Part shown: in pieces, positions 7,931 through 16,957 of the stretch
Numbering within the stretch: the first letter of the stretch is position 1
Layout: each line of letters starts with the position of its first letter
DNA from: CBDCKR01 sp964572045
GTDB taxonomy: Bacteria; Gemmatimonadota; Gemmatimonadetes; Longimicrobiales; Gaopeijiaceae
Assembly (NCBI GenBank): GCA_964572045.1
Contig: CAZNEI010000011.1
Location: forward strand, 1 to 61,880
DNA: 61,880 nucleotides
Direction of reading: 5' to 3'
Made by a program: the position numbers and the translations under genes
The notes under the pieces: model-generated
The model's database searches: none
What the model saw: only the letters and a program-made list of their open reading frames with translations
Told to the model about the DNA's origin: nothing

Positions 7931-8623
7931 ATGATTCGCATCTCTCTCGTCTCGACTCTGGTTCTTCTCGCCGTCCCGAGCCCGCTCCGGCCGGGCGCCG
8001 AAGCGCCCCAGGATCCCTTGGTCGTCACCACCTCCGAGGCGCAGGGGCGATCCCAGCTCTCCATCGAGGACGGGATCGTGCACGAACACAACCGCGCCCG
8101 GCAGAATCCTCGTGGCTACGCCGAACAGCTCGTGGCGCTGCGGGCGCAGTTTCGGGGCAACATGCTCCGTTTTCCGGGCGAGCCCAGCGTCATTACACGG
8201 GAAGGGGTAGAGGCCGTGGACGAGGCGATCGAGTACCTGCGGAAGGCCGATCCGCTGCCGGCGTTGGTCGCCTCGGAGGGCATGTCGAGGGCGGCGGCCG
8301 ATCACGTTGGGGACCAGGGACCGAAGGGTGCCACCGGGCATGACGGAAGTGACGGATCGAAGCCTTGGGATCGGCTCAGTCGCTACGGCACCTGGGACGT
8401 GGTCGTAGGGGAAAACCTCTCCTACGGACCCGACCGGGCGCGGCGCGTCGTCATGGGCCTGATCATCGACGACGGAGTGCCCGACCGGGGCCATCGAAAG
8501 AACATCTTCAGTACGGAATTCCGGTTCATCGGCGTCGCATGTGGGCCCCACCGGACCTATGGGACGATGTGCGCCGTCGACTACGCCGCAGAATTCACGG
8601 AGGATGGGGACTCGCCAAGGTGA
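7931..8623 (+). CDS. Exported CAP-domain (SCP/PR1-like) protein
   Basis: 230 residues with a signal peptide (about 1-25). The CAP fold signatures appear in order: EHNRARQNP (helix 1 with the conserved His), GHDGSDGS, GENLSYG, DDGVPDRGHRKNIF and FIGVACGPH, ending with CAVDYAAEF. The spaced His and Glu residues line the usual CAP cleft. Bacterial members are secreted proteins of mostly unknown role; some bind lipids or act as proteases. It is divergent from the peroxiredoxin gene. Confidence 0.85.
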   Translation: MIRISLVSTLVLLAVPSPLRPGAEAPQDPLVVTTSEAQGRSQLSIEDGIVHEHNRARQNPRGYAEQLVALRAQFRGNMLRFPGEPSVITREGVEAVDEAIEYLRKADPLPALVASEGMSRAAADHVGDQGPKGATGHDGSDGSKPWDRLSRYGTWDVVVGENLSYGPDRARRVVMGLIIDDGVPDRGHRKNIFSTEFRFIGVACGPHRTYGTMCAVDYAAEFTEDGDSPR

Positions 8624-8777
8624 GGAGCCCGCCCCGTCGGGCGGCACGGGCAAGGGGGGCGCCCACAGCTGAGACCGAAATCCGGCCTCGGGATCCACGG
8701 AGCCCCCGTCGGAGCCCGCTCGGCAAGCGCCCTCCTCCTCCACGCAGAGAGACCCCGCCGGTCCCGGGCAAGGACCT

Positions 8778-10718
8778 CTACTCGTCCGGAAGCCTGAGCG
8801 AGATCAGCTCCGCGGGATGCTCCGGGCTGCCGATCGAAAAGGCCACGTACTGGCGGCCCTCGTGGAGGTAGGTCATCGGCAGGCCCGACTGGGTGGCCGG
8901 GAGATCGATCCTGCCCGCGATCTCGCCCGTGGCCTTGTCATACGCCCAGAGCACGGGCCCTCCTCCGAATCCCTCGCCGGCGATGACGAGCGTCCTGGTC
9001 ACGAGCAGGCCGGAGCGCGTGGGCTTGCCTAGACGGCCGAGTGCAATGCCCTCGAGCGCGGGATGGTCGAGAACGTCCTCGGGAGCGTCACCGTTCGGCA
9101 TCATCCACAGATGCTCACCCGTCTTGAGATCGATGGCCGTGATGCGACCGTAGGGCGGCTTGATGAGCGGGAGCCCCCGGGGGCCTGCGGAGGACGAGCC
9201 GCGCAGAATGTACCGGGCTTCGGACCGCTCCGGATCGTGGATCAAACCCAGGACAGTGGGATTGGTGCGAGACGCCACGTACAGGACGCCGGTCTCGGGA
9301 TCGACACCTCCACCCTCCCAGTTGGCGCCTCCGGTTGCCCCGGGAAGCATGAGCGTCCCTTGATTTCCGTCCTCGCCGGCAACAAGAGACGGGGGCATGT
9401 AGAGCGGGCCGATCCGGAACCGGGAGACGATCTCCTCGGCCTCCGCACGGAGCTCGGGTGTGAAGTCGATGAGGTCGTCGATCGTCACGCCCTGTCGGTC
9501 GAACGGCGCCGGCCGCGTGGGGAAGGGTTGGGTGGGCGCGGCACGTTCACCGGGAACGTCGGAGGCCGGGACCGGGCGCTCCTCGATCGGCCAGATCGGC
9601 TCCCCGGTGACCCGGTTGAAGACGTACGCAAAGGACTGCTTGGTGATCTGCACGACCAGCGGAAGCCGCCGATCGTCGACGGTCACGTCCAGGACGATCG
9701 GGGAGGTCGGGATGTCGCGATCCCAGATGTCGTGGTGGATCAACTGGTAGTGCCAGACCCTCTCCCCGGTCTCGATATCCAAGGCCACAAGGCTCGTGGA
9801 AAACAGGTTGTCGCCGAGCCGGTGTCCACCGTAGTAGTCGTGTGTGGCGTCTTCGACCGGCAGGTAGACATGTCCGAGCTCTTCGTCGGCGGAAAAGGGT
9901 GCCCAGACAGCGGCGTTGCCGGTGTATGCCCAGGAGTCCCCCTCCCAGGTCTCGTGCCCGAACTCGCCCGGCTGCGGAATCGTGTGGAAGATCCAGAGCT
10001 GTTCTCCGGTGCGCACGTCGTAGCCGCGGACGTGGCCCGCCACGTTCTCCGGTGACGGCGGCCTGGAGCCCACCGCCAGGGCGGCTCCGACGACGAGCAC
10101 GCCTCGGGCGATCACGGGCGGCGACGACGACCCGATGATTCCCTCGACCGGGTCGACGGGTCTGCCCAGGCCCCGCTTCAGGTCGACCACGCCATCGTAT
10201 CCGAAGCTCGGCACGGGAAGACCCGTGCGGGCGTCCAACGCGACGAGGTGATAGCCGGGCGTGACGACGTAGATGCGCTCGTCGCCGCCACCGTCGGTCC
10301 AGTAGGTCACTCCGCGCCCCGAGTTCCGCCTGGGAGCCTTTTCTCCCCGCTCGCCCTCGTCCATCCGCCACATCCACAGGGTTTCTCCCGTCCCCGCATC
10401 GATCGCGACGACGTTCCGCCTCGAACCGGCCGTCGCATAAAGGACGCCGTTCACCATCAATGGAGTGGTGGAGTTCTTGGTCTCGGGGCTCGGCCCCTGG
10501 TTCTGGGCATTCCATCGCCAGGCGATCTCGAGTTCCGAGAAATTGCTGGCGTCGATCTGGGCGAGGGGCGAGTAGCTGGTGCCCCCCAGGTCTCCACCGT
10601 AGAGACGCCATTCACCTCCCGCCGCGCCCTGCTGGGCAGGAAGCGACGCCGCGCCTGTGAGCACCGGGGCAGCCGCTACGAACAGCCACCGCGCGATCGC
10701 GCAGGAGCTAGGGTTCAC
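8778..10718 (-). CDS. PQQ-dependent dehydrogenase (quinoprotein, glucose/quinate dehydrogenase-like)
   Basis: 646 residues with a signal peptide (about 1-28) and an eight-bladed propeller built from tryptophan-docking repeats (ALDARTGLPV, DVRTGEQLWIFH, DIETGERVWHYQ, DLKTGEHLWMM). YGGDLGGTSYSPLAQIDASN near the N-terminus and HHDIWDRDIPTSP in the middle are typical of soluble relatives of glucose and quinate dehydrogenases. There is no membrane domain and no CxxCH, so electrons must pass to a separate acceptor. No PQQ biosynthesis genes are in the window. The substrate is probably a sugar or polyol, but that cannot be read from sequence. Confidence 0.88.
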   Translation of the reverse strand: MNPSSCAIARWLFVAAAPVLTGAASLPAQQGAAGGEWRLYGGDLGGTSYSPLAQIDASNFSELEIAWRWNAQNQGPSPETKNSTTPLMVNGVLYATAGSRRNVVAIDAGTGETLWMWRMDEGERGEKAPRRNSGRGVTYWTDGGGDERIYVVTPGYHLVALDARTGLPVPSFGYDGVVDLKRGLGRPVDPVEGIIGSSSPPVIARGVLVVGAALAVGSRPPSPENVAGHVRGYDVRTGEQLWIFHTIPQPGEFGHETWEGDSWAYTGNAAVWAPFSADEELGHVYLPVEDATHDYYGGHRLGDNLFSTSLVALDIETGERVWHYQLIHHDIWDRDIPTSPIVLDVTVDDRRLPLVVQITKQSFAYVFNRVTGEPIWPIEERPVPASDVPGERAAPTQPFPTRPAPFDRQGVTIDDLIDFTPELRAEAEEIVSRFRIGPLYMPPSLVAGEDGNQGTLMLPGATGGANWEGGGVDPETGVLYVASRTNPTVLGLIHDPERSEARYILRGSSSAGPRGLPLIKPPYGRITAIDLKTGEHLWMMPNGDAPEDVLDHPALEGIALGRLGKPTRSGLLVTRTLVIAGEGFGGGPVLWAYDKATGEIAGRIDLPATQSGLPMTYLHEGRQYVAFSIGSPEHPAELISLRLPDE

Positions 10719-10791
10719 CGACCGGGTCGCCGGGCGCGGGGGATCAACGCGGGCTCCGCCCGGGCCGGGCGACCACAGCGGCCCAACGTCC

Positions 10792-11439
10792 TCAGTTTAG
10801 GGCGAAGCAGTAGAACAGCCCGTCCCCGCCCGTGCCCTGAAGGTCCGACTGGCCGCAGCCCCTTGAGGCGTGCGCGTGGTTCCAGGAGGTGGGATTCTGG
10901 CCGCCCCCCTCGCGATCGTGATGGCCCACGAGTGCGCTTCCTTCTCCGGCGCTCGTCCAGTTCGAGCAGGTGGTGTCGTCCATGCCCGAAGCGGCCGTGC
11001 CGTCCATCTGCGTGCCCGTGAGGATGTCGTGCCGGTTGGGGGAGTCGCCCCGACCGTTGATCATCAGCCCGGCCTCGGACAGCTGCGTTTCCTTGGTGAG
11101 GTTGTTCTCCTCGCCGTGCAGCTGCTCCACGTCGTTGGCGATCATGACGCCGCGAGCGTTGTACCAGGGACCGTCCCCGATGCGGTCGCGCGCGTCGACA
11201 CCGTCGGGGCCGGTCGTGCTCAGGTAGGCTCGCCATGTACGCTCACCGTTGGCTCCCACTGCCCGGGCCAGCATCTGACAATACCGGTCCGCGCCCTCGA
11301 GGCCTCCCAAGTTTGCCCCGTCGCCCGGACCCGAGCTCGTCAGGAAGAAGCTCATGGGGGGATCCTGAACCGCCCCGGGGCTCGATCCCAACAAGAAAAC
11401 CAAGGGAACGGCGGCAAGAAGAAATCGCAGCTCGCTCAT
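10792..11439 (-). CDS. Secreted lectin-like/collagen-NC10-like protein
   Basis: 215 residues, signal peptide about 1-24. The mature part follows a pattern I associate with exported proteins of unknown role in several environmental phyla: FFLTSSGPGDGANLGGL, RTWRAYLSTTG, ARDRIGDGPWYNARG, NGRGDSPNRHDILTG, CSNWTSAGEG, VGHHDREGGG, SRGCGQ and GLFYCFALN. The fold is probably related to C-type-lectin or endostatin domains, with conserved Cys pairs. A contained RGD is probably coincidental. TATACT on the minus strand at 11481-11476 is a possible -10 box. Confidence 0.65.
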   Translation of the reverse strand: MSELRFLLAAVPLVFLLGSSPGAVQDPPMSFFLTSSGPGDGANLGGLEGADRYCQMLARAVGANGERTWRAYLSTTGPDGVDARDRIGDGPWYNARGVMIANDVEQLHGEENNLTKETQLSEAGLMINGRGDSPNRHDILTGTQMDGTAASGMDDTTCSNWTSAGEGSALVGHHDREGGGQNPTSWNHAHASRGCGQSDLQGTGGDGLFYCFALN

Positions 11440-11522
11440 GTCGGCACTCCTCCGTCGATGATGAGTCGGACGGCCAGTATACGCGTTATCCCACGAGCGG
11501 AATAGGCCTGTCGGCGACGCCT

Positions 11523-12513
11523 CTACTCGAGGACGAGCACGCCTGTGCCGTTGATGCGGGAGTGCTTCAGGTCCTGGAGCGCGCGGTTGACGTCGTCCAA
11601 GTCGTACGTCGTGACGTGGGGACGCACGCCGGCCGACACCGCTTCGTCCAGTAGGCGTCGGCCGTCGTCACGGGTGTTGGCCTCGACCGACCGGATCTGC
11701 TTCTCGTGGAACAGGTGCGTACGCCGGGACGTCGCTCAGGCGGATTCCGGCGATGGAGAGCGTGCCTCCGCTCCCGAGAGCTTTCATCACGGGAGGCACG
11801 AGGCGCCCGGCGGGTGCGAAGAGAACCGCACTGTCCATCTTGACGGGCAGATCCCCGAGGTCGTGTCCCGCCCACCCGGCGCCCATCTCGAGGGCATGGC
11901 GCACATGGCCCGCACTGCGCGTGACCACGAAGACCTCGTGTCCGCGGCCGAGCGCGAGCTGCAGCACGATGTGAGCGGATGAGCCGAAGCCCACCAGGAC
12001 CAACCTGCCTCCCTCCGGCACTTCGGCCCGCTCGAGAGCCCGATAGCCGATGAGGCCCGCGCAAAGCAGCGGCGCGCTCGACAGATCGTCGACGCTGTCG
12101 GGCAAGTCGTAGGCGAAGGCCTCCGCCACGACCGCGTATTGGGCATACCCTCCATCGGCATGATAGCCGGTGTAGCGCGCGGCACCGCAGAGGTTCTCTC
12201 GCCCGCTTCTGCAGAATCGGCACGTGCCGTCGGTCTCGCGGAGCCAGGCGATCCCCACGCGCGACCCTACCCGCAGGCGGGCACAGCCCGGCCCCACCTG
12301 ATCTACGACGCCGACCACCTGATGGCCGGGAATCAGGGGCCTCTTCTCTTCCGGGAGGTCGCCCTCGATCACGTGGAGGTCCGTCCGGCAGATTGCGCAG
12401 GTACGGACGCGCACCCGGACTTCGCCCGGACCGGCCGTCGGGTCCTCTACGTCACGGAGCTCGAGCGGACCGGTATCGATCTCGGCGGTGGCCTCCAAGA
12501 CTGCTGCTCGCAT
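11523..12513 (-). pseudogene. Zinc-dependent alcohol dehydrogenase (AdhA-type), frameshifted
   Basis: The start at 12513 has ggggggag upstream. The first frame holds the usual MDR features: ICRTDLHVIEGDLP and GHQVVGVV (catalytic zinc ligands), CRFCRSGRENLC with its spaced cysteines for the structural zinc, and GFGSSAHIVLQLAL (NAD-binding fold). Around 11720-11735 the reading switches: the original frame runs on as nonsense, while a shifted frame resumes the family C-terminus (LFHEKQIRSVEANTRDDGRRLLDEA, then GTGVLVLE and TAG at 11523). The total length, 330 codons plus 1 base, equals a full enzyme with one extra or two missing bases. It is either a true pseudogene or an assembly error; all catalytic residues are intact. 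Confidence 0.8.
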
Positions 12514-12923
12514 GCGTCTGCTCCCCCCCGAGAAGCACGCGGGATGCTCCGTCGTGAAGATGCGCCTACCCCGGCGAGTCCTCAATCCTCGTTCAGGCAC
12601 AGTCGAGTCCCGCCCCCCGCTCGGAGGGATGCGGGGCGCGACCAGCCGGCCGTTCGAGCGCCGGGGGCCTCGCCGACCTGAAACCACCGGATGCGAAAGA
12701 GGCGCCGACCGCCCGATTCCCGCATCCCGGCGCGGGTCCGAAGCGTATCTTGGCTTGCGTCCACGGGCGAAGGGCATCCCGAGTCCGCCGCTCGACCCCC
12801 ACGCCGCACCCCGCCGGCGGACCCCGACGCCGATCCCGCCTCCAGACTGCGAGTCAATGGTGGTACGCATACCGAGGGGAGAGCCGAAGCCCTCCCCTCG
12901 GTGCGGAGGCGCCGGTTGCGCGA
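12514..12923. other. Intergenic region with terminator-like hairpin
   Basis: 410 bases between the alcohol dehydrogenase start and the multicopper oxidase stop, both on the minus strand. It contains the hairpin listed at 12871-12902. The remainder shows only Arg/Pro-rich accidental frames and no recognisable RNA gene. Confidence 0.5.
12871..12902 (-). terminator. Terminator-like hairpin after the multicopper oxidase
   Basis: Perfect 11-bp inverted repeat (ACCGAGGGGAG / CTCCCCTCGGT) with a 10-base loop, 22 bases after the minus-strand stop at 12924. It is very stable but has no following T-tract. Confidence 0.55.
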
Positions 12924-14687
12924 CTAGTCTTGGGGTGCCGGGACCACGGCGAAGTTCATCGACATCCCCGATCCAACGTGCTCGGGTATCTGGCAGTTGA
13001 ACATCCAGGTGCCCGGATTGGACATCTCCACGAGGAGATCCATGGTGGTGCCCACCGGAACAAGGACCGTGTCCCTCCAGACCAAGTTCGATGTGGCGAT
13101 CCCGTCCTGCTCGATCACCGCGAAGCGCTGGCCGTGAAGATGCAGCGGGTGGCTCATGGGGTGCCAGGAGTCGTGCGTGTTGAAGATGCGGATCTTGACG
13201 ATGTCGCCCTGCGCGAATCTCCATCCGACCGCCGGCCCGAGGTCGCGGGGCGACGCGTCGGGGTCGGGTTCGTGCATGAGCCACGTGACGTCGACGCCCG
13301 TCGAAAGCCAGTTCATCATCGGCATGGCGTCGTTGAACTCCACAGGCGGATAGAAGAGAGTGTCGATCTCCATCATCATGATGACCGGGATCGGCAGCTC
13401 ACCGATGTTGAGCGACAAGACCAGCTCTTCGTCCACCTGGCGGCCCGCCTGCGCCCGCACCGCCTCGAACTCGGCCACCACGGCATCATTGGTTCGCAGG
13501 GTTTCGAACTCGGCGCCGTAGTCCTCGTCGGTAGGCTCGTCGGACACGACGAAGACGCCCAGTGTGTCAATCTGGTAGAAGTACTCCCCCATCCAATGGT
13601 CGACGGCCGTGATGCGGTTGGTCAGCGCGTACTCGCCCGGCTCCTCGAATCTCGCGTCGACCACGTATCGCTGCCCCGGGGCGATGATCACGTTGGGCGT
13701 CATCTCCTCGCGCTCATACCGGCTCAGATCGGACGCCACGAGCTTCATCGGGACGTCGCCCTCGATCCTCAGGTTGTAGTTCTTCGTGTTCGAGGCGTCG
13801 GTGAGGTAGAGCCGCACGACGTCCCCCCGCTTGACCGCCGTGCGGAACTCCGGACGCCCGTTGACGAGCAACACATTCCCGAACCTCCCCATCAGCGCGT
13901 TGGTGGGTGCTTCGCGGCCGAACGGAGTCCAGTCCGTGTCCGTCATGAGGGCATCATCGAGCACGAGGACCACTTCGGTGTTGGCGGGGGAGTAGTAGTC
14001 GGGATCCGGCGAGTCCACGAGAATGGCGCCGTACAGCCCCAGGTCCTGAGCGATGTAGCCCCGTTGGTGGGGATGATACCAGAACGCTCCGGCGTCCGGA
14101 AACGTGACGTGCGCGGTGTAGGTGCTTCCGACGCTCACCGGCCGCTGGGTCTGCCCGGGAACGCCGTCGTATTGATTCTCGACACGCACGCCATGCCATC
14201 GCAGCGTCGTCGCGAAGTCGATGTCGTTCGTGAACTCCACGACGATCGTCGCGTGTTGCCGAACCCGCAGCGTCGGGCCGGGGAACTGGCCGTTGAATCC
14301 GTACACCTTGAGCATCCGGCCCGCGACCATCCCGTGGAGCACTTCGGCGTTCAGGCGGAGGGTGTCTCCGTCCGCTAGATGCACGACCTCAGGCTCTCGC
14401 GCGACCGGCAGCGCCATGAGGTCCAAGTCGGCACCTGGAAGGAACGGCTCGACGTTGGGAAGAATGCCGATGAAGGGCGCCATCATCGCCGGGTTCATCC
14501 AAGCGGGATGGGGGGGCATGACCCACGTCAGGCTGTCCCCCATTTCCATCTGATGGCCGGCGTGGTCCATCTCCTGGCCCCTCACCGGTGCGGCGAGGAG
14601 AAGGAGCGCGAACACCACCGCCCCTGGAGCCCCGCGGAATGCCCGCGGTCTCCGACCGCTCGTCTTGTTCTGGAGCATACGCATCAC
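12924..14687 (-). CDS. Multicopper oxidase family protein with altered trinuclear-centre ligands
   Basis: 587 residues, signal peptide about 15-38. Three cupredoxin domains are evident. The second and third copper motifs are normal: FWYHPHQRG and SHPLHLHGQRF. The first motif, usually HxHG, reads LRWHGVRV. The C-terminal motif, usually HCHxxxHxxxxM, reads NCQIPEHVGSGM (Asn564, Cys565, Gln566, His570, Met575). The type 1 copper ligands Cys, His and Met are kept, but two type 3 histidines and one from the first motif are gone. Classical four-electron oxygen reduction would need those, so this may be an electron-transfer or copper-binding protein instead. An ATG three bases after the GTG is an alternative start. 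Confidence 0.85.
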   Translation of the reverse strand: MMRMLQNKTSGRRPRAFRGAPGAVVFALLLLAAPVRGQEMDHAGHQMEMGDSLTWVMPPHPAWMNPAMMAPFIGILPNVEPFLPGADLDLMALPVAREPEVVHLADGDTLRLNAEVLHGMVAGRMLKVYGFNGQFPGPTLRVRQHATIVVEFTNDIDFATTLRWHGVRVENQYDGVPGQTQRPVSVGSTYTAHVTFPDAGAFWYHPHQRGYIAQDLGLYGAILVDSPDPDYYSPANTEVVLVLDDALMTDTDWTPFGREAPTNALMGRFGNVLLVNGRPEFRTAVKRGDVVRLYLTDASNTKNYNLRIEGDVPMKLVASDLSRYEREEMTPNVIIAPGQRYVVDARFEEPGEYALTNRITAVDHWMGEYFYQIDTLGVFVVSDEPTDEDYGAEFETLRTNDAVVAEFEAVRAQAGRQVDEELVLSLNIGELPIPVIMMMEIDTLFYPPVEFNDAMPMMNWLSTGVDVTWLMHEPDPDASPRDLGPAVGWRFAQGDIVKIRIFNTHDSWHPMSHPLHLHGQRFAVIEQDGIATSNLVWRDTVLVPVGTTMDLLVEMSNPGTWMFNCQIPEHVGSGMSMNFAVVPAPQD

Positions 14688-14704
14688 TTGAGTTGAACGC
14701 GAAG

Positions 14705-14745
14705 CATCCCCGTCGGCCCGCGAATGAGCCGGACCGACGGGGATG
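14705..14745 (-). terminator. Strong hairpin between unknown gene and multicopper oxidase
   Basis: Perfect 12-bp inverted repeat (CATCCCCGTCGG at 14705-14716, CCGACGGGGATG at 14734-14745) with a 17-base loop. It lies 24 bases after the minus-strand stop at 14769 and 18 bases before the oxidase start. No T-run follows. It could terminate the LVIVD/unknown operon or attenuate the oxidase gene. Confidence 0.55.
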
Positions 14746-14768
14746 ACCGATTTGAAAGACGCCTCCGA

Positions 14769-15308
14769 CTACCCGCTGAAGCCGTATCCGACGCAGTTCT
14801 CCTGCACGAACGGACCGTGCCCCGCCGAGGTGTGCATGGCGCCACTTCTCGACATCCCTCGGAGTACGATGGGACCCTGCCAACGCTCGGAGGAGGAGCC
14901 GTCGTCTTCCTCCAAGGAGATGACCAGCAGGAACTTGTTGAAGTCGACCTGTCCCTGAACCGTGCCGTCCTCGCCGAGCACGCCGAGCCGATTGGTCCGA
15001 GCCAGCGAGGGGGTGGTGACCCAGGCGACGTAGAACCCCTTCTCGGGAGCCTTGAGGCCAGTCACGCTGATGGCGATGTCGCGGAGGTAGTCGCCGTCCG
15101 GCGTAAGGTTCACCCCGAACGGGGATGGCGTGAATGTGACTTCGCCCCACCCCGTCGCCATCCCCGAGCCACGGACCCGCTTGGTCGTGATGAGCTCGAC
15201 GCGGTAGAACTCGGGGGCGTCGGCCAGGGTGCCAACGACGCACATGCCCGGGGTGGCCGGGCTCGCAGCCTCGAGCAGGGCCGCCGTGAGAGGAACCAGA
15301 ACGTTCAT
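14769..15308 (-). CDS. Conserved protein of unknown function, paired with LVIVD gene 1
   Basis: 179 residues without a clear signal peptide. Recognisable segments are MCVVGTLADAPEFYRVEL, GEVTFTPSPFGVNLTPDG, KGFYVAWVTTPSL, VDFNKFLLVISLE and WQGPIVLRGMSRSGAMHT, which look like a beta-sandwich with a well-conserved C-terminal loop (HTSAGHGPF). I do not recognise the family by name. Its ATG lies 3 bases after the stop of the first LVIVD gene, so the two are almost certainly cotranslated, and it may bind or assist the LVIVD proteins in the envelope. Confidence 0.7.
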   Translation of the reverse strand: MNVLVPLTAALLEAASPATPGMCVVGTLADAPEFYRVELITTKRVRGSGMATGWGEVTFTPSPFGVNLTPDGDYLRDIAISVTGLKAPEKGFYVAWVTTPSLARTNRLGVLGEDGTVQGQVDFNKFLLVISLEEDDGSSSERWQGPIVLRGMSRSGAMHTSAGHGPFVQENCVGYGFSG

Positions 15309-15311
15309 GAT

Positions 15312-16673
15312 CTACTCGCTTATGGGACGCCGCACGGGCTCGTCCCACTTCTGAGCGCTGGAGATGTCGGGCACCCCCCACTGCTCCCCGCTCCAGCCTT
15401 GGAATCCTTCCATCCGGAAGGTCCAAAACCCCGTGCTCATGTCACTGATCAATATTAATCCGTCCGCGTTCCTGACGTCCACACCGAACGCGCCGTTGTA
15501 TACGGGCGTGCGGGTGGTGTTCCGCGGACCGATGTAAGTGTCGTAATACCCCACGGTCACCGGATTGGCCGGATCCTGAAGGTTCACGATCTGGAGTCCG
15601 TCCAGGTAGCCCGACACGAACAGCCACGGCCAACGGACCTCGTGGTTGTGGACCAGGTTCCTGTAGTCGGCCGTCCATCCGGAGATCGGGCGGTTGATGT
15701 TCGTGACCTCCCCGTCCAGAGCCGGCTTCAGGTCGAAGAAGCGGAGTGGAGCGAACTCGTACTCCGTCTCAGCGACGACGTAGCGGCCGTCCGGGCTCGC
15801 CGTGAAGGTATGGCCACCGCTCACGCCGCTGATGCCGGTGAGCGTGATGCGCACCTGCGGGTTCTGGAGGTCCGTGACGTCCAGGACATAATAGCCGCCT
15901 CCGCCTCCACCGTAGAACCGGTCCTCGTCGGTGTCGGGATGGTAGGCGACGTAGAAGTCGTGGTAGCCGCGGTTGCCGCCCGCCTCCTGGGACTGCGGGT
16001 TGGGCACCCGACCGGCCAGGGCCTCCTCCGCGGACGCGCCACCGACGACTTCGCCGAGGTCGTACACGTTGGCGTAGGGCCCGCTCACCGTGGCGAACAG
16101 GAGCACGCGGCCGTCGGAGTGCTTGTAGACGAAGATGTTGTGGAACCCACCGGGCAAGAGCGGCTCCCGAATCCGGGCCACCTCGCGAACGGCGGACGGG
16201 TCGGGGAGATCCGTAACGTCCAGAACGACCGCGCCGAGATCCGAGTTCGGGCCGCCCTGGCCGAACTGGAGCGACTGCACCACGTAGTAGCGCCCGTCGA
16301 CCTTGAAGTGCTTCACGTCCATGGCGCCCGTGCCCAGGTGGAGTTCCTGGTCCTCGATGCGCCATTCGTAGAGGATCTCGGGGTGCGACGGGTCCTCGAT
16401 GCTGATGATGTCCATCCCGCGCGGGCCGGCGTCGCCGTACCGCATCCTGGACACGTAGGCGTAGGGCCGCGACAGCTCCTGCTCCACGTCCATGTCGGAT
16501 ACGTTGAGAGGCGGACCGAGAGGAAGGTGCCCGAGCACCTCGATATTGTCGCTGCCCCGCTTCAGCGGAGTGGCCTGTGCCGTCGCCTCCGCAGGGAAGA
16601 CGGCGGAAAGAGTCGCGAGGACGGCCCCGGCGAGGACCGCACCCGCCCGGGTGGGCGTCCGAGAGCGTTGCAT
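15312..16673 (-). CDS. LVIVD-repeat exported protein, array copy 1
   Basis: 453 residues. Signal peptide ending AEATAQ, then TPLKRGSDNIEVLGH and a chain of LVIVD-type blades (MDIISIEDPSHPEI, VVLDVTDLPDPS, YYVLDVTDLQNPQV, LQIVNLQDPANPV). LVIVD repeats (COG5276) form surface-associated beta-propellers. The loop before the last blades reads RNTTRTPVYNGAFG. The ATG at 16673 is preferred over 16712 because the signal peptide begins there and aggag lies 10 bases upstream. It is followed after 3 bases by the unknown gene at 14769. It has the longest upstream gap in the array (284 bases), with a possible TATATT box at 16748-16743, so it may have its own promoter. Confidence 0.9.
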   Translation of the reverse strand: MQRSRTPTRAGAVLAGAVLATLSAVFPAEATAQATPLKRGSDNIEVLGHLPLGPPLNVSDMDVEQELSRPYAYVSRMRYGDAGPRGMDIISIEDPSHPEILYEWRIEDQELHLGTGAMDVKHFKVDGRYYVVQSLQFGQGGPNSDLGAVVLDVTDLPDPSAVREVARIREPLLPGGFHNIFVYKHSDGRVLLFATVSGPYANVYDLGEVVGGASAEEALAGRVPNPQSQEAGGNRGYHDFYVAYHPDTDEDRFYGGGGGGYYVLDVTDLQNPQVRITLTGISGVSGGHTFTASPDGRYVVAETEYEFAPLRFFDLKPALDGEVTNINRPISGWTADYRNLVHNHEVRWPWLFVSGYLDGLQIVNLQDPANPVTVGYYDTYIGPRNTTRTPVYNGAFGVDVRNADGLILISDMSTGFWTFRMEGFQGWSGEQWGVPDISSAQKWDEPVRRPISE

Positions 16674-16750
16674 TAGGAGGCGTCTCCTACCGGACGTTAC
16701 GTGCTGCCTCACTCAAGGCCGGGCAGCGGAGCCTGCGAGCCGAATATAGG

Positions 16751-16769
16751 GGCGGCGCTTCACGCCGCC
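16751..16769 (-). other. Short perfect hairpin upstream of LVIVD copy 1
   Basis: GGCGGCG / CGCCGCC with a 5-base loop, directly upstream of the TATATT hexamer (16748-16743) that may serve as the -10 box of copy 1. It may be an operator or only a GC-rich coincidence. Confidence 0.3.
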
Positions 16770-16852
16770 AGCCTCAAGCGAGGCCTGCGTCGTGCAACTC
16801 CGCCCTACAGCTGGACTGCGCGTTCTGTTCCGGGGCGTTCGAGCCCCAGGAG

Positions 16853-16873
16853 CCAACCCCGCCAAGGGGTTGG
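16853..16873 (-). terminator. Terminator-like hairpin after LVIVD copy 2
   Basis: Perfect 8-bp stem (CCAACCCC / GGGGTTGG) with a 5-base loop, 85 bases after the minus-strand stop at 16958. No T-tract follows. It would separate copies 2 and 1 into different transcripts. Confidence 0.5.
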
Positions 16874-16957
16874 GAGGCGGGACTCGCGGATTCCTCGCGG
16901 GGCCGGACCGGCGACCGCCTCCCCAACCGGGCCGCAGAATCCCGCAGTCGCTCGCCC

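Noticed and set aside
12750..14378. 542-codon plus-strand frame
   Set aside because: Antisense to the multicopper oxidase, whose motifs are clear on the minus strand. The plus-strand product is Val/Arg/His-rich and repetitive.
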